The position numbers were made by a program, and so were the translations under genes. DNA of 64,000 bases from positions 2,892,802 to 2,956,801 of the forward strand of contig PTFA01000086.1 of assembly GCA_003342895.1 (NCBI GenBank). Direction: 5' to 3'. This stretch comes from Casuarius casuarius (taxonomy: Eukaryota > Chordata > Aves > Casuariiformes > Casuariidae). This document shows, piece after piece, positions 13,024 through 32,840 of the stretch (its first letter is position 1; each line of letters begins with the position of its first letter). Under the pieces are notes generated by a model that saw nothing but the letters and a program-made list of their open reading frames with translations, ran no database searches and had not been told where the DNA came from.

Positions 13024-14927
13024 TGGGGAGAGGGAAAAGGATAGAGTAAGAACAGTTCCATTTTATAAGCATATGCAGAAATAACAGAAAATGTGTGTCA
13101 TTTAGTTACAAATGTATAAGAAATGGGCTTTCATGAATTACAGTTCTCACAGAGCTAATTACGTTAATAGCACTTACAAGATCAATCTGGGTATAGATGC
13201 ATACAAACTCAGGAAGTCATAATGGGATAGAGGAAGCTGGGTTCACACATTGCTTTTGAAATTGTCTGTTTTGCACACATGCTCACACCTAATACTTTCT
13301 TGAACAATGTAGTTGGTAATACTGAGTTTCAGATCACCAAGAAGTTCAGGTTTTCTCAGTCTTCATAATATGAAAAAATGACAGCATTAGGAAGGAAAGG
13401 GTCAACCAAGTGCCTTCATGAGAGAAGGTAAAACAGTGACTTTTCTTCATAATGTGCCCAAGAGGTGGTTGTTATATCGCATCCCCAGTTTTTATTCCAA
13501 GAGATGTTACGAAAGTTGTATAGAAGTGTAAATTTCAGAGAGTGCTTTAAGAAGTACTCAGTTCAAGAGATGTGTATTTCAGTATGGTTAGATCTAAAGT
13601 GCTGGCATCTCAAAAAAATCTCTAAAATGGACAAACAGGAGATGTTTACATAAAAGTATGTAGACACATTTTCAAACTGCATTTTTGTTAAATTTTATAC
13701 AGGACTTCTTTTATCTGGAGTAACAAAATGTTTTGCAATAGCTGTAAGATGTGAGCTGTGGGCTTACGAACTGGCAACAGATTTACACTGGGCAACAGTC
13801 TAGTTCTTTGGAGTACTCAGACTCTCATCAGCTGGAAATCTAAACCAATTCAGAAATTAGAGCCCTTGGAGTGAAAAGGATGGTGCCTCTGTCAAACATG
13901 ATGGCAGTTTGCTCCTATCTTTACAGATGGGGATGTTGCAGCCCTTGTTCTTGGAAGATTGAGCTTCTTTGCCTGCAGGGTATTTGCAATAAACATTGGG
14001 GGAAGGGGTTGTCACACTTAATTATTGGTGAAATAGTGCCTCTTCTAAACAGTAGTAGACTTCTAAGCAGTAGTTGACTTTGGTATCTGGAAATCAGAAA
14101 CTAATTCAATTGTCTTCATCTTTTGAATTTTCCATCTTTAACCTTTGAGTTAGGACTAAAGAACTACGCTATTTTTTTAACTCCACAAAGGTGGTTTGGC
14201 ACTCCTGTTTTGAGTAAGTTGTGATGAGGCAACCTGGAAGAACATAGCCACAATAACAAAGTGAAGAATTGTGTTATTAATATTAATGAGATTACTAACT
14301 CCTATGTGGCTATGTACTTCTAATTCTTTTTATTATTCTACAAAACCAAAATGTTCAACCTATGGAATGTGCATAAGGCATTTTTTTTTAGTGCTGATTG
14401 TTCCAAATAATCCTAAAAATTTTAGCCTCTTTTTTGAGGGGGAAGGCCGAAGGATAAATGTTGCTTATTTGAAGTAAGTTTATATATTTCATTCTGAAGG
14501 AAGAATGCTTTCCTTAAATGAGTTACCAACTTTCTATCCCCATGTTCTTGCCAGTATAAGGATTTCATTACAGCCCTAGGAACCATTAGTTTGTAAAACA
14601 GAGTATCGCTGTGAATTGATAAATACATGTCAAGAAAAAATATATTTGCTTTCAGGAGTCAGTCTTTATTCTGTCACTTCTTTCTCTGTTTTCCTTCTTT
14701 TCTAATTTTCACTTATTTGCTAAGAAAGTTTTGTCTTGTAGTCATCCTTTTCTCGATTGACTGCACGTTCCAACTGATCTCTTCCCAGCTCTAAGAACTT
14801 AGCAGAAGAACTTGGAGCTGTGTTCATAAAATTCCCAAAGGAAGTAAATGGAATAGCCAGATAATGGTATTAGAGGAAGAACTGAGGAGTTACTATCAAT
14901 TTTGACATCACATACTTTTCTTTTTTT

Positions 14928-14930
14928 NNN
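14928..14930. other. Assembly gap (NNN) in T/A homopolymers
   Basis: The only multi-base N run in the window. It sits between a T7 and an A11 tract, so the true length and sequence of this homopolymer junction are unknown. Confidence 0.9.
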
Positions 14931-17900
14931 AAAAAAAAAAAGTCCACTGGCTTGGTTTCCCCCCAGAGTACAGTTACTTCATCTATGCGTTCATGCTTGA
15001 GATGCCTAAATAAAAATAAAATGTGGTAGGGACCAGTTTTTGTTCACAGCTTTTGGGGATTTCATAGCTTTTGGAAGTGCCATTTCACAGTGAGGCTCTT
15101 TATAAACTGTTGAGTGAAAACACCTTCTTCAATGAAATGTTTAGGGTCATAGGCTTAGCTCATCTGCAGTTCTGTGCTTGCTGGAAATGGTATAGTTCTC
15201 AGTTATGCATAAAAAGATAACCTAGATTAGTTCCCCTGTGCTGTCTTGGTTCCTTTATGCAGCAAGATTTTTCTCCAGATTATTTCTTTAGATCTTTAAG
15301 CTACTTCTGGATGAAACCACAATTTTACTAACAGTACTGTGACATTAGTAATTTATTATGCTTTCTGCTTGTTAGAACTGTAGCAAAGCTCAATCATCAA
15401 ACAAGCGTATTAAGCACTTTGAATAATGTCCAAAAAAAATNATGAGAAAGATTTGGAATATTGGTTGAAGATTTTAGTTGAGAGAAAAGGGCTGTTTTGT
15501 TCTGAAACTGATGCATCTTTTCCAGAATCATAGTAGTATTGCTACCTTGTGGGTGTTTTCAACCTATATACTAGAAGATCCTCGATTTCCTTATTCTAGG
15601 TAAGGTTGGCAGAGCTAACATCTGTTACCTGATAATATTAAAGGCAGGATGCTGCAAGGCAGTTCTTGAGAGGAGGTCCAGAATACAAAAGACCCATTGG
15701 AGAATTAAGTTTCTAGTTACACTAAAATAGAAACAAGTTTTTGAGTTTAAAGACAAGTGGGAGCTGCTGCTCACGTTCCTTTTTATTACCTCTAAGAATT
15801 TGGATGATGAGAGTTTGTCGTCACCACCTCCAGTGTCCTTTTCCCTCTCTCTTCTGCATGCATAACTTCCTGCAAGGTCATAGCTCTCAAGTTGTGAATA
15901 CAATGTATTGTGTATGAGATCAGTGCTTCCCTCATAAGGAAGGACTGTTTGCACTGAGAAAAATATGTAGCATAAGAAAATATTAACTGTTGCAATATAG
16001 AACTCTAGGACAGGCGTGCAGTATTGTATTTACATCCATTAATTTGCTGAGTAATTGCACAGTAATCTTTTACCTTCTCTTTTGAATCAGTTCTTCAGGT
16101 GGTTCCAGTCCCTTGGTAACTGAAATTTTAAAGGACTGAACTGTGTGGCTATAATTAGTCTGAATGCTAAGCTGGAGTGCTTTAGCTGAACAGTGAGGAT
16201 AGTGGGTTTTTTTGTTTTTTGTTTTTGTTTTTTTTTTAGCACAAAAAAATGGTTTACAAAACACTCAAAAAGTAACATAGCAGGGGGATGTGTCAGATTT
16301 GACATTCTGGATGCCTTTAAAATAGTGACTGTAAATACTAGTAAGAGTAGCAAGTCGGTGAAGAGGTAATTTGGAGTTGAAAATCACAGTGGGCCTATCT
16401 AGATGCTAAAATCTGTAAAGAAAAGGTATGTTGAAGAATTTGGGGTTGGCTAAAACTCCTGCATGACTATCCTGTCATTAGTCTACATGCCAGACTATTT
16501 TCTTTCCGCTTTTTTGTCATGTGTCATAAAAATGAGCAGTCCAGATCTTCTGTATCTTGGATATTTGTGCTGTTAAGTTGCTAAACTAAGAAATCTTTTC
16601 TAGGAATGGACTTCTTCCTCCTGTTCCCTTGGATTATGGGGTTTTTTTTCCTGAATATTGTTCACAGTAGTGCTTCTGAGAGCATTTCAAGGGGTTATGC
16701 AATTTTTTTCTCCTACTGTCTTTTTTTTCCTGACTGTGGCTAACAAGCTCATAAAATTGAGTCAAGAAAAGTCCCTTTGCTGTGAAGCAATAGCAACCTT
16801 GAAGAGATCTGTTTTTTACTATAGCCTTGAACCCAAGCTCCTTGCTAAAGAAGCCTTTGATTTTGACAGAATGAAGCACAATGTTGTTGCCTCTTCTGAC
16901 CTACAGTTTTAGTTGCTCTCCTAAAACTTGGTCATAATTGCTATTAAAATCAATCAGCCTATATTATGTTCTGGCCCATTCTCATTTCAGGATATGATTC
17001 TGTTGNGTGAACTGAACTGCTGTTTCCTGCAGACTTCTCAAATTTTAAAGTTGTTGTAGTCAGTTCACATCCTAATTTTGAGGCTGTAAGGTATACATAC
17101 TAGAACTGCAATTGAGAATAAATTCTTCCCTCCCGGGCCTTCCTTCTTGGGACTTCAGAGCCTGTTAAAAGCCCCAAAAGAGTGCTTCAGTTGCCCCGAG
17201 CGCCATGTACATACTTTGTTTTGTTGTGAGACTCCTGAACTCAGTTAATCTTCTACAGGGGTGCAGATTTAACAAAACAAGTCTGTTAACGGTTCTTCCT
17301 CCACTTAACTAGCAAATAACTATAACTGTAATGACCTGAAAACATTCCTTGCACCTTTCCCTCTTAGTTGTTTTTTTGGTGNTTTTTTTTTTTCCAGATG
17401 CGCTTGAGACTAGGTGGACTCTTTTCTATCTCCAGCTGGTCTTTTGGCTCAAGATGGTGCTCGTTTAATCAGAGAATTCTTCATTCAGGCCTTTTTCTTA
17501 ACCTGTGTCCTCTACCTGGGAAACTTACCTTTTGTTCATGCTTTGCATAGTGGCTTTTATCCATAGCAGTGGAATAGGACTGCATGAAGTTGGACTAAAA
17601 CATTTGCATCCCCAAAATGGGAAAATATGAAATCAAAATGCAATAAAAATACTTTCTAATTTAGTAATAATATTTTGCTCTTTTATAGGTTGTTTTAACC
17701 ACTTATATTTGGCAACTGAAGTGTTCTAGGAATCAGTACTTGGCCTTGGAACAGACCTTTATGCTGGGTACTGCATAAATACAGAGCAAAAGAAGGTCCC
17801 AAATATCTCTTACACGGTTATTTTGCTTGTTTTACAGTTACTTTTTGACTGGTATAGTTGGACCGTTTTGTGTGAAAACATACTAAAGATGAGAGAGATC

Positions 17901-19359
17901 TTGTTATTAGGTCAGTCCATCTAATTTTTCAGATTTTCCTAGAACTAAGTTGGTGAGTTACTCATTTTCTTAAGCACNTGAAGGTACTACCTAGATATTT
18001 TTGGTAAGGACGTTATCAGTCCTTACATTCTCTCCACCCAGCTTTTCAATGTAGATTGATGTGTAATTCAGTTTAGGAACAAGGGCTTCCCCGTGTATTT
18101 GTAGGTGGGACCCGAGTCTAGAATTAGGAGAGAGAGGGTAACACAAACTGAATTCTGTTTTTGAATTATGAGCTTATGGTTGACCGACAGGCAACTCTTA
18201 TTGTTCCAGATACTTAAGGATGATAAAAATATTCAGGTTTCTCTCTCTGCAGAATTACTTTTGGTGAACATACACGTGATCGTCTTAACTTACTTTTCTG
18301 TGAGTGTGTGTACAGATAAACATTCCTTTACAGAGAATCAGTGCTATAATGTAGTAAGTATCTAAGGCTTGCTGTGCAGTAATAAATAGGATAGAGTAGA
18401 AATATGCAGGCAAATAATAAACATTAGTTACGCTGTGGTTACCATAAAACAGAATACATGGAGATGTAGGGTGTCCCATTAGCTAGAATATTGGGTAGAA
18501 TTCTTGGATGAGTAGTGGCATCATCTCAGGATAACTGGGTTCCTCCTTTTCTTAAAAACAATTGCTGTTTCCTTTGAAAGCTACTTTGAGATCTCAGAGG
18601 GAAGTTCTGTACTGAGCCTGTAATATTAGGTAAGTAGTACTTTCCCTTGACCATCAGGGATTGGTAACTGATGGATGTGTGAAGCTTGGGCTGCTTGTGC
18701 CGAGGAGAAAGGCTTGTGTCTCTTATTTGTCTTTGCTGAAGCGCTGAGTATGTAAGACTGTCCACTTTGGGCATTTCATTAGAAAAAAAGGAGAAGCGGC
18801 ATTAACACAAGCAGCATTATTTTACAGAAGCATCAGCTGTGAGGATTTGTGACCCTCTGTAATGGNCCTCTTCCCCTATTGGGGATGCTGCAGTGGTAGT
18901 TGCAGTGCCAGATTAAAACACTAGCGAGTTTTGCCAGTACTGGATGCTGCAACCTCTACTATTACTTTGTGTTAAAGTAATTATTTGACTCTAAGCTTTG
19001 GAGCAGCAAGAAGCCCTGACAGTGAAACAGACATGTTCCAGGTGTCTTCTCTTAAACATCAGCTTTTGGTCAGATNAAAGATACCTTGTTTCAGAAATAA
19101 CATTGGTTAAACCAATGATTTGAGGGACTTAATCCCAGCTGTTTTAACATGTACATTTCAAGGATGTGCCAGCAGAGTGTTGTGTATATTTCAGTTAAAA
19201 TTGAGGTACTTGTGTTGAAGAGAATGAAGATGGTAAAAGCTGTTTTTGTAGTCACAGACCTTTATAATATCAAGCTGTATCTGGCTTTCCACTAATTATG
19301 ATTAAATGGTCAGGAGACTTCCTAAATTAAATGAACTGTATGTGTTTTTCAAATTTCAG

Positions 19360-19500
19360 GATGCGTTTTTTGTTAAGATTTGCCGAGTTGGATTTGGTTA
19401 TCAAGCAGAATTTACAAAGGTTGATCTTCCAAGTGAAATAGTTTCCACACTTGTTCAAATGATGAGTGTGTCCTACAAACTAATTTTTGTAAAGAGCTAG
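19360..19500 (+). other. Exon-like open block in ADNP intron
   Basis: A good acceptor (GTTTTTCAAATTTCAG) precedes 19360, and from there the sequence is open in phase 0 for 46 codons to TAG at 19498-19500. It begins D-A-F-F-V-K-I-C-R-V-G-F and has fairly balanced composition. No family is recognised. It could be an alternative terminal exon of ADNP, a fossil of a retrocopy, or chance. No clear poly(A) signal of the AATAAA type follows closely. Confidence 0.15.
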
Positions 19501-22336
19501 CANTGGATTCAATTTTCCAGATGTGAAGATCTAATTAAATTCTGTATATGATGTGTTATGATAGGAAGATCTTGAAAAATATTCTTGTCTTTTAGATTTC
19601 CCTGTGAGGCAAGGGGAAGGGCAGAGGCAATAAGATGGTGCAGATACAATCAAGATCTTGTTTCCAGGCAGCCCTAGCTAACTTGTTTTCTTTATCACTT
19701 GCTGGGTTTACATCATGGTATGTTTTGCATGTCCAGGTGTATTGGACATATGCATTCAGAGAAAGTATTTAATTCTCTCAGAGATGAAGTTGCTAGTGGT
19801 ATTTTGTTTTGAAATAAGCTATTTGTTAATAAGCATTATTTTGAGAATTGTAGCTGACTTTCATATTTGTGAGTTTTTGTTCTGTATAGATAAATTCTGT
19901 GCTGACTCTCACTTTGTCATGAAAAAAAGTGTTTTCTTTACAATCAAAATGAGTAGGTTCTTTAAAGGGGAACTTGGGTTGCAGAGAAAATAAAGATTGC
20001 TGGAAGCTTTAAAATATGATGTCCTTATGCACTAATGTTTCTACAGTTCTTAATATGAACTTGGATTAACATAGGATAAAATTACAAGGATTTTATCTCC
20101 CTGGATTTGAAATTCACTTGAATGTTTGTTCATATCCTGAACATATCCAGCTATGTTCCTTGATATAGTTTTTGATGAAAACTGACCATGCAGCTAGCTA
20201 TGAAGAAGCTACCAAAAGCACAGATATGTGAACCAAAGCAATATGATGAGCAATGCTTATTCAGCTGCCTTTAAAGAAAAGAAATTAGTGAAGCCATGGT
20301 TAATTTCTTGGCTACATTCATATTTTTTCACTCTTGGTCTATGGACTGCAGCAACAAGAGCTTTTAATAAATGAATTTTCTTGAGTTTAAACAAAGCATA
20401 TGATTACGCTGTGCGTTGAAAGCAAACCTGTGTTATTTTATTGTAACTAGTGTTCAGAGGCATGCCTCCCAATTCTGTTTTGGGAAGAGAGGGAATAGAA
20501 TGTTAAAGCAGAATGTTTCTTTCCACTTTGTGTGATCTGTATTTAAGGATACAAATCCAATCTGTGCACTATCCTGTCAGAGATGGGGCTNTCAGAATGG
20601 TATGTCTAGCCATACTTCATTAATAATATGTGGTATTTTTCTTTCCTATTAATGCAGTTTTAGTATCACAAAGGTTAGAGCTGTTTTAAATTAAGTCATG
20701 AAAAAAGTGACAGTGGGCTCGGCCTTGAAAGCTATTTCATATTGACTGGCCTAAGGAAAGAAACTGCAGGTTAGAGTTACTTTTTGTTTTTAACTGTTAA
20801 GGTTCACTTACTACTTCAACTAAATATAAAAAATAGAGAAAATGCTACTACTTGGGAATTGCAAGTAGGACACAACTGTACTAAACCATTTGCTTTAAGC
20901 AATAGGCTAAGAGTTGAAATTCTTGGGCAACAACTTTTTTTCCCATTATTAGTCTTTATCATCTTCCAAAGTAATTTGTTACTAGCACTCCCCAAAATTG
21001 GGATTGCTGATTCTCAGCCTGGTTATTAAATATTTTTAATTAACTATTCATGTTTTTAATGTGATACAGAGTTGTTCAGTTTTGAGCTATATTAGCCACT
21101 GCTTTTACAACTGAAGCAAAATTGCAAAAAATAATTTTCACTTCAGGAGATTTTAGTTCTATTTGTTGAAGCAACTAAACTAATTGTAATGTTGCCCTGA
21201 AATACATAAACATATATACATACTCTGTGATATTAATTTTTATTAATACAGTGATTTCTCAACACAGATTCTTGCTTGCCAGGTAAATAGCCATTGCTAT
21301 TTTCAAAAACTTCCTCACCATTTCTGTGCTTATAGTTTGTCATAAATTGTATTATTTTTATTTTACTTCATCGAATAGCACGCATAGTACAGTACAATAG
21401 CAAGATATAGTCTCTGCCCAGAGGTGCTCACATACTGGAATTGATACCACAGTATGGGCAAGGATGGGGCAAAAAGTGGGAGAACTTAGCATGTCTGTAA
21501 TTATTCATCAAAGCCTAATACACACTACAGAGATGCAAAATTTTATGTATGTTTATCTTTAAAGTGTTATGATTAACTTCTCTTCAATGTATGACTGTAA
21601 AAATGGGTCTTAGATGAGATGAGAAATGTGTCTTTCTGAGATGAGAAAGAGGAAAGGGACATGTGGATAAGTTTGGAACTTACTCAGAAAAACCTGATAA
21701 AGAGACCGTTACCTTGGATGCAGATTATGATAAAATAATTGGTTTGCTTGAATCAGCTTTCAAACAACAGTAAGTTAGAAACTCAGACTCAAACCTTATT
21801 TCCCAATCTTTTATCATGATTAAAAAATACACGCTGGGCAGGAGTGAGCAGCATTCTGAAAGGCTGACATGAATCAGTCTAGTTCTGTGAATGATCATGT
21901 TCACTCTTGCACAGAGAGGGAGAATGTCTTAGGAACAGGGTTTTTTTTTTTGTTTAATTTCAGATGAGCTATCTGTTTATAAAAGAGTACAGATGAGAAT
22001 GGTTACAGCATAAAACCCAGCAGTTCATGATTTCCCATAAAACCTTATGAGAGGCTTTAGAGGGAGTACCTGGAATGTAGTGTACAGCCATGGTGTACTG
22101 AATCCTTTCCTTCTCTGAAATGGCAAAAATGGCCTGTAGAAATGCTATTCATAGCTTGATTAGGGTTTGTATCTCCAGTATGGTGAATGAAAATGATTCT
22201 GCCTGTGAAGTGTTTTACCAGAATGCTGATTCTTTGCACTTGTAAAGTGTTTTGAGTTTCCCTAAAATGGAAAGAAGATACAGAACACAGCTACTTCCCA
22301 TAGGAACTTAATCTAAATTTGCTTCTGTTCCACTGA

Positions 22337-22374
22337 AACCATAGAGGAGTGTTAGCTGAAACACCTCTATGGTT
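22337..22374. other. Bulged hairpin
   Basis: The left arm AACCATAGAGGAGTGTT pairs with the right arm AACACCTCTATGGTT across a six-base loop (AGCTGA). This gives 15 base pairs with a two-base bulge. It is too short for a typical pri-miRNA, and no function is inferred. Confidence 0.6.
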
Positions 22375-23132
22375 ACATAAATTTATGTACTTGAAATCTG
22401 TTTTGTATGTCAAGAAATCAAATTGTTTGTGGTTATACTAAGTTCTTTAACAAATATTACTTGGAGGAAATCAACACAAAACTTTGAAATACTTGTTTTC
22501 TGGCCTATGTTCTTTGAAAACTACCAGTCAACTTTGCATGAGGTCTCTAAGTAACTTCATCAATTGCAGAAACTACAACTGAGTAATTCTGAGATCCTCG
22601 AGATTTATAGACAAGGTATCCTCAACTTTCTTCTTTAGTCTCTTAGTTTACATATAGAGGATTTTACAGTGACACTATTTTTGCTTCTGGTAATTTCTGA
22701 CTAGCGGCCAGGTTGATACAAGTACTAAAATACTTAATAATCAGAGTTGCTCTGGTACTTCTGAAAATTTCCTGTAGATCTTTATATAAACTCAATCTAA
22801 TTTTCTCTTAATTTCTAATTGATAGTTGTGATATGAATCCTAACANCATGATCATCTTTCTGCTCTTAGGAGCTATTTCTGAATTTGCTGAATTTGAGCA
22901 TATCGGTGCTTAGCAACACCTGCTAGCAGCACTACTTGTAGATTGTGAAACTGATTGAAGTGGTCTGTATTAGCACTATTACATGCAGAACTTCTCAGTG
23001 TTTATTTCTGAAAATAAACAGTGTTAATGGTGGGACTCAGGGAACAGGTAACTTGCTGGCAACTGTCCTAAAGCTTTGTCTAGTAAAAACCAGTAGGAGT
23101 GTGAAACTTAAAAGGCTAGTGTGTAAACAGCT

Positions 23133-23214
23133 AAGTCAGATACTTTAAGGAGTATGTNTGATGGTGCATATAGAAGTCATATACTTTAAACAGTATGTCT
23201 GATGGTGCTTCGGT
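23133..23214. repeat. 41-bp imperfect tandem duplication
   Basis: Two adjacent 41-base copies, each beginning AAGTCA and containing TACTTTAA and GTATGT-TGATGGTGC, differ at several bases. The N at 23158 in copy one aligns with C in copy two. Confidence 0.75.
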
Positions 23215-24968
23215 CTTTGATCAGAGACACTCTCAGTTAACTTTGTAGTCACAATCCACTTCCTTTGTACTTTTGAGAAAATTTCTTAGTAAGCTCCTAA
23301 TTTAGAGATTGCCCTTGATCTTGTGATAACAAGGGGGAAAAAAACTAACTAAAATATTTAATGATTGTAAACCTCCATTAGTCTTTCTGCATTCTAGACT
23401 TCTGCTTGAAAGTGTAAAGATTCCTTTTAAGCATGTATCAAAGCTTAAAAAAACCCACTGTCCACTTTTAGTTGATGTAGGTAGTGTTTGGCCCTACGAA
23501 GGATTAATTAGTTGATAAGAATCAAATCTTATTGTTCAAGCAAAGCATCATTTCTGAATTGGCACACTGCAGTATTGATGATCAGACATGCAGCTTTTTA
23601 TCCTCTGAGGTGATATTCTTTATGCAAGAGGCATTGGACCATTAAAGTCTGGTAACAGGATGCAGCTCTTGATACTTGTTATTTAAGAAGCTTCTTCCCC
23701 CTTTTTTTAGGAAAAGCCTACCTTTTTGTTCCTAGCTCCACCCTCTTCTCACTGCCAAAATAACTTTGTGTTGTCAAATATTTTTACATTGCTGCCATTT
23801 TGCACCATCCAGAAGTTCAGGTGACATGTTGCTGATGGTTCTGTAGCTGAGCAAGCACCTACTGTAATGATAACGGCACACAGACGGAGAANTCCTGTAT
23901 ACACAAAATTAGGAAGGCTAGTTACTGTTAGCATTTGGAAGAAATCTTAGTCCTAATGGTAACAGTCGAATTTGGAAATCCATGTACTTTAAATATTTAG
24001 ACTTTCTTTTAGTTGGAGACCCTCAGTCATTTACAGACAGTGTAATTGGAATTAATTAATCTACCTGTGGAGAACTGAAAGGGAAGGGTTTATCTTGTTG
24101 GCTGAAAATACCTGTCTACACTCTTAAGAGTCATTAAGCCATCTCTTGTATTTTTTCCAATGTTTTCTATCTCTGAAGAGCTCTAACCAAGCTGTCAGGT
24201 TACATTTTAAGAAAAGAAGCATGTATGTTGAACAGTATCTTTCCTGGCATCTGTAGCTTGTCAGCCATTCAGTCATTTAAAACTATAAATCTAGGAGACG
24301 GAGGAAACTGTTAATTTCTGTTCCCTCTTTCCTCAGTCCAAGGCATTCTTAAATAACAGTCCTGTTTTCAGTATTTTATTCTGAGGACTTTCTGTGGCAT
24401 CTAAGTTGGCTTACACAATCTGTTGTGCTATCCATGATAGGGATTCCTAAAATTAAAAACAAAATGGGGAAAACTCTACCACAGGATATCAAAGGGTACC
24501 ATAGGATATCTAAAACATAGATACTAGGATTTCATAGGTGACTGTAGCTGAATGCAAGAAGCATCTTCCTTGCTGAAGAGATGCTATTAAATTACTGCAA
24601 GACACAAACCTTGACGCTTAACTCACCAATTTACAGATCAGTTGGAATCCAAATGCACAAAGATAACTCTAAGTATTTCAGCATAGGAGGTGAATTTCAT
24701 GTAAATGTATACACATTATAAAAAGTTATTTCCAGATGGGGCTGATTACTCTTGCAGTAGTTACATCAGGTTTTGTTTTAAGTGTTCTTTTAAAAGTTTG
24801 GCAACATCTAGCTTCATGGCCCACCTCATTTAAGAACAAAACAGACAGAAAATGTGGTAGCTTTCTTAGTTAATGGTACAGCTCTGATATTCAGTAATGT
24901 GGGTAAAATGAGAGAGAAAATTACTAATAATTAAAAGTGCAGCTCTTCATGAGACAAAACACATTTGA

Positions 24969-31767
<6,799 letters not shown>

Positions 31768-32328
31768 GCTGCGCAATTCAGAACCGGCAGTAATATGATC
31801 CAATCTACAACGGTCTAAACACTTTCATTTCAGTATGACTGCTAAGCTTAAATTCTAACTGGTACTGCCTCTTAAGTGCTAGGTCATGGTGAGCGGTGGT
31901 TGTGGCCACTGCTATTCCAGTGGTTATATAAGTATGCTGTTGGCTAATCTTGCTTGAGAATATCTGCTGGGATGAGCACAGTAACTTAATGTGAAAACAG
32001 ATAAGCTGGTGGCTCTAGAATGCACACAAAGAAAAGCAGAGGTTTATTTTATCTGCATTTTCAACATTTATTTCACTCTTGTACATGTTCAGTTGTATGT
32101 CTTTTTAAACATTATCCTTTTTCACATGGTAGTATAGGGCCAACATATGAGCTACCAGTTCAACGTGTATAGTAGACTATGGGGAAATTGATTTTTTCAT
32201 GTATCATTCTGAATAGTTGAAATGTATATTTGTACAGTCTTTTAGACCTATTCAAGTGAAGCTTATGAAATTGTTCTTGTGTACCCATCATAGATTTGTT
32301 TCTCTTTTTTAGTGTTGCCCTGCTGTGT

Positions 32329-32334
32329 AATAAA
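32329..32334 (+). terminator. ADNP: Proximal poly(A) signal AATAAA
   Basis: AATAAA 560 bases after the ADNP stop codon. Use of this site would shorten the 3' UTR by about half. Confidence 0.45.
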
Positions 32335-32812
32335 TGCTGTATCTAGTTTACCTAGCAAAAGCTTGAAACTGCTATAGTATGAATTTTGACAAACTTAGTT
32401 TTTGCACATAACCTTGTACAATCTCAAAACAGAGGCCAGCAACATAAAAAATATATCTGGACTCTATTGTATTATAGAATTTTCTTGTTCTGAATATCCT
32501 TGACATTACAACTGATGACAAATGTATTTCAGAGCCATTTTCTGAAATCTTTTAAGCTAAAAAAGAAAAATCACATGCAAGAAACAAGTTTGCAGCTACT
32601 AATTTTGACACCTTTTAGATCTGTATAAAAGTGTATTGTGTTGAAGCAGCACACTGAAACAAAAGTGCTGTGTTTTGGATATTTAGTTTTATCTTTAGTT
32701 AACACCAACAAGGTGTTGTATTCATTTATACCATCTAATATATGACACACTGTTGTAGTATGTATAATTTTGTGATCTTTATTTCCCTTTGTATTCTTCA
32801 TTTAAGCATCTA

Positions 32813-32818
32813 AATAAA
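32813..32818 (+). terminator. ADNP: Distal poly(A) signal AATAAA
   Basis: AATAAA followed by TTGCTGTATTGTG, a U/GU-rich downstream element, about 1.05 kb after the stop. It is the best candidate for the main ADNP 3' end. Confidence 0.65.
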
Positions 32819-32840
32819 TTGCTGTATTGTGCTTAATGTA

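Larger units (their letters stand above)
31768..32840 (+). other. ADNP: ADNP 3' UTR
   Basis: An AT-rich stretch of about 1.07 kb from the TAA to just past the distal poly(A) signal. The length matches the roughly 1 kb 3' UTR known for ADNP. No coding blocks. The cleavage site is inferred to lie 15-25 bases after the distal signal. Confidence 0.75.

Noticed and set aside
12700..13072. - strand open frames opposite the charged ORF
   Set aside because: They are the Ser/Leu/Phe-rich mirror of the purine-rich + strand and have no independent support.
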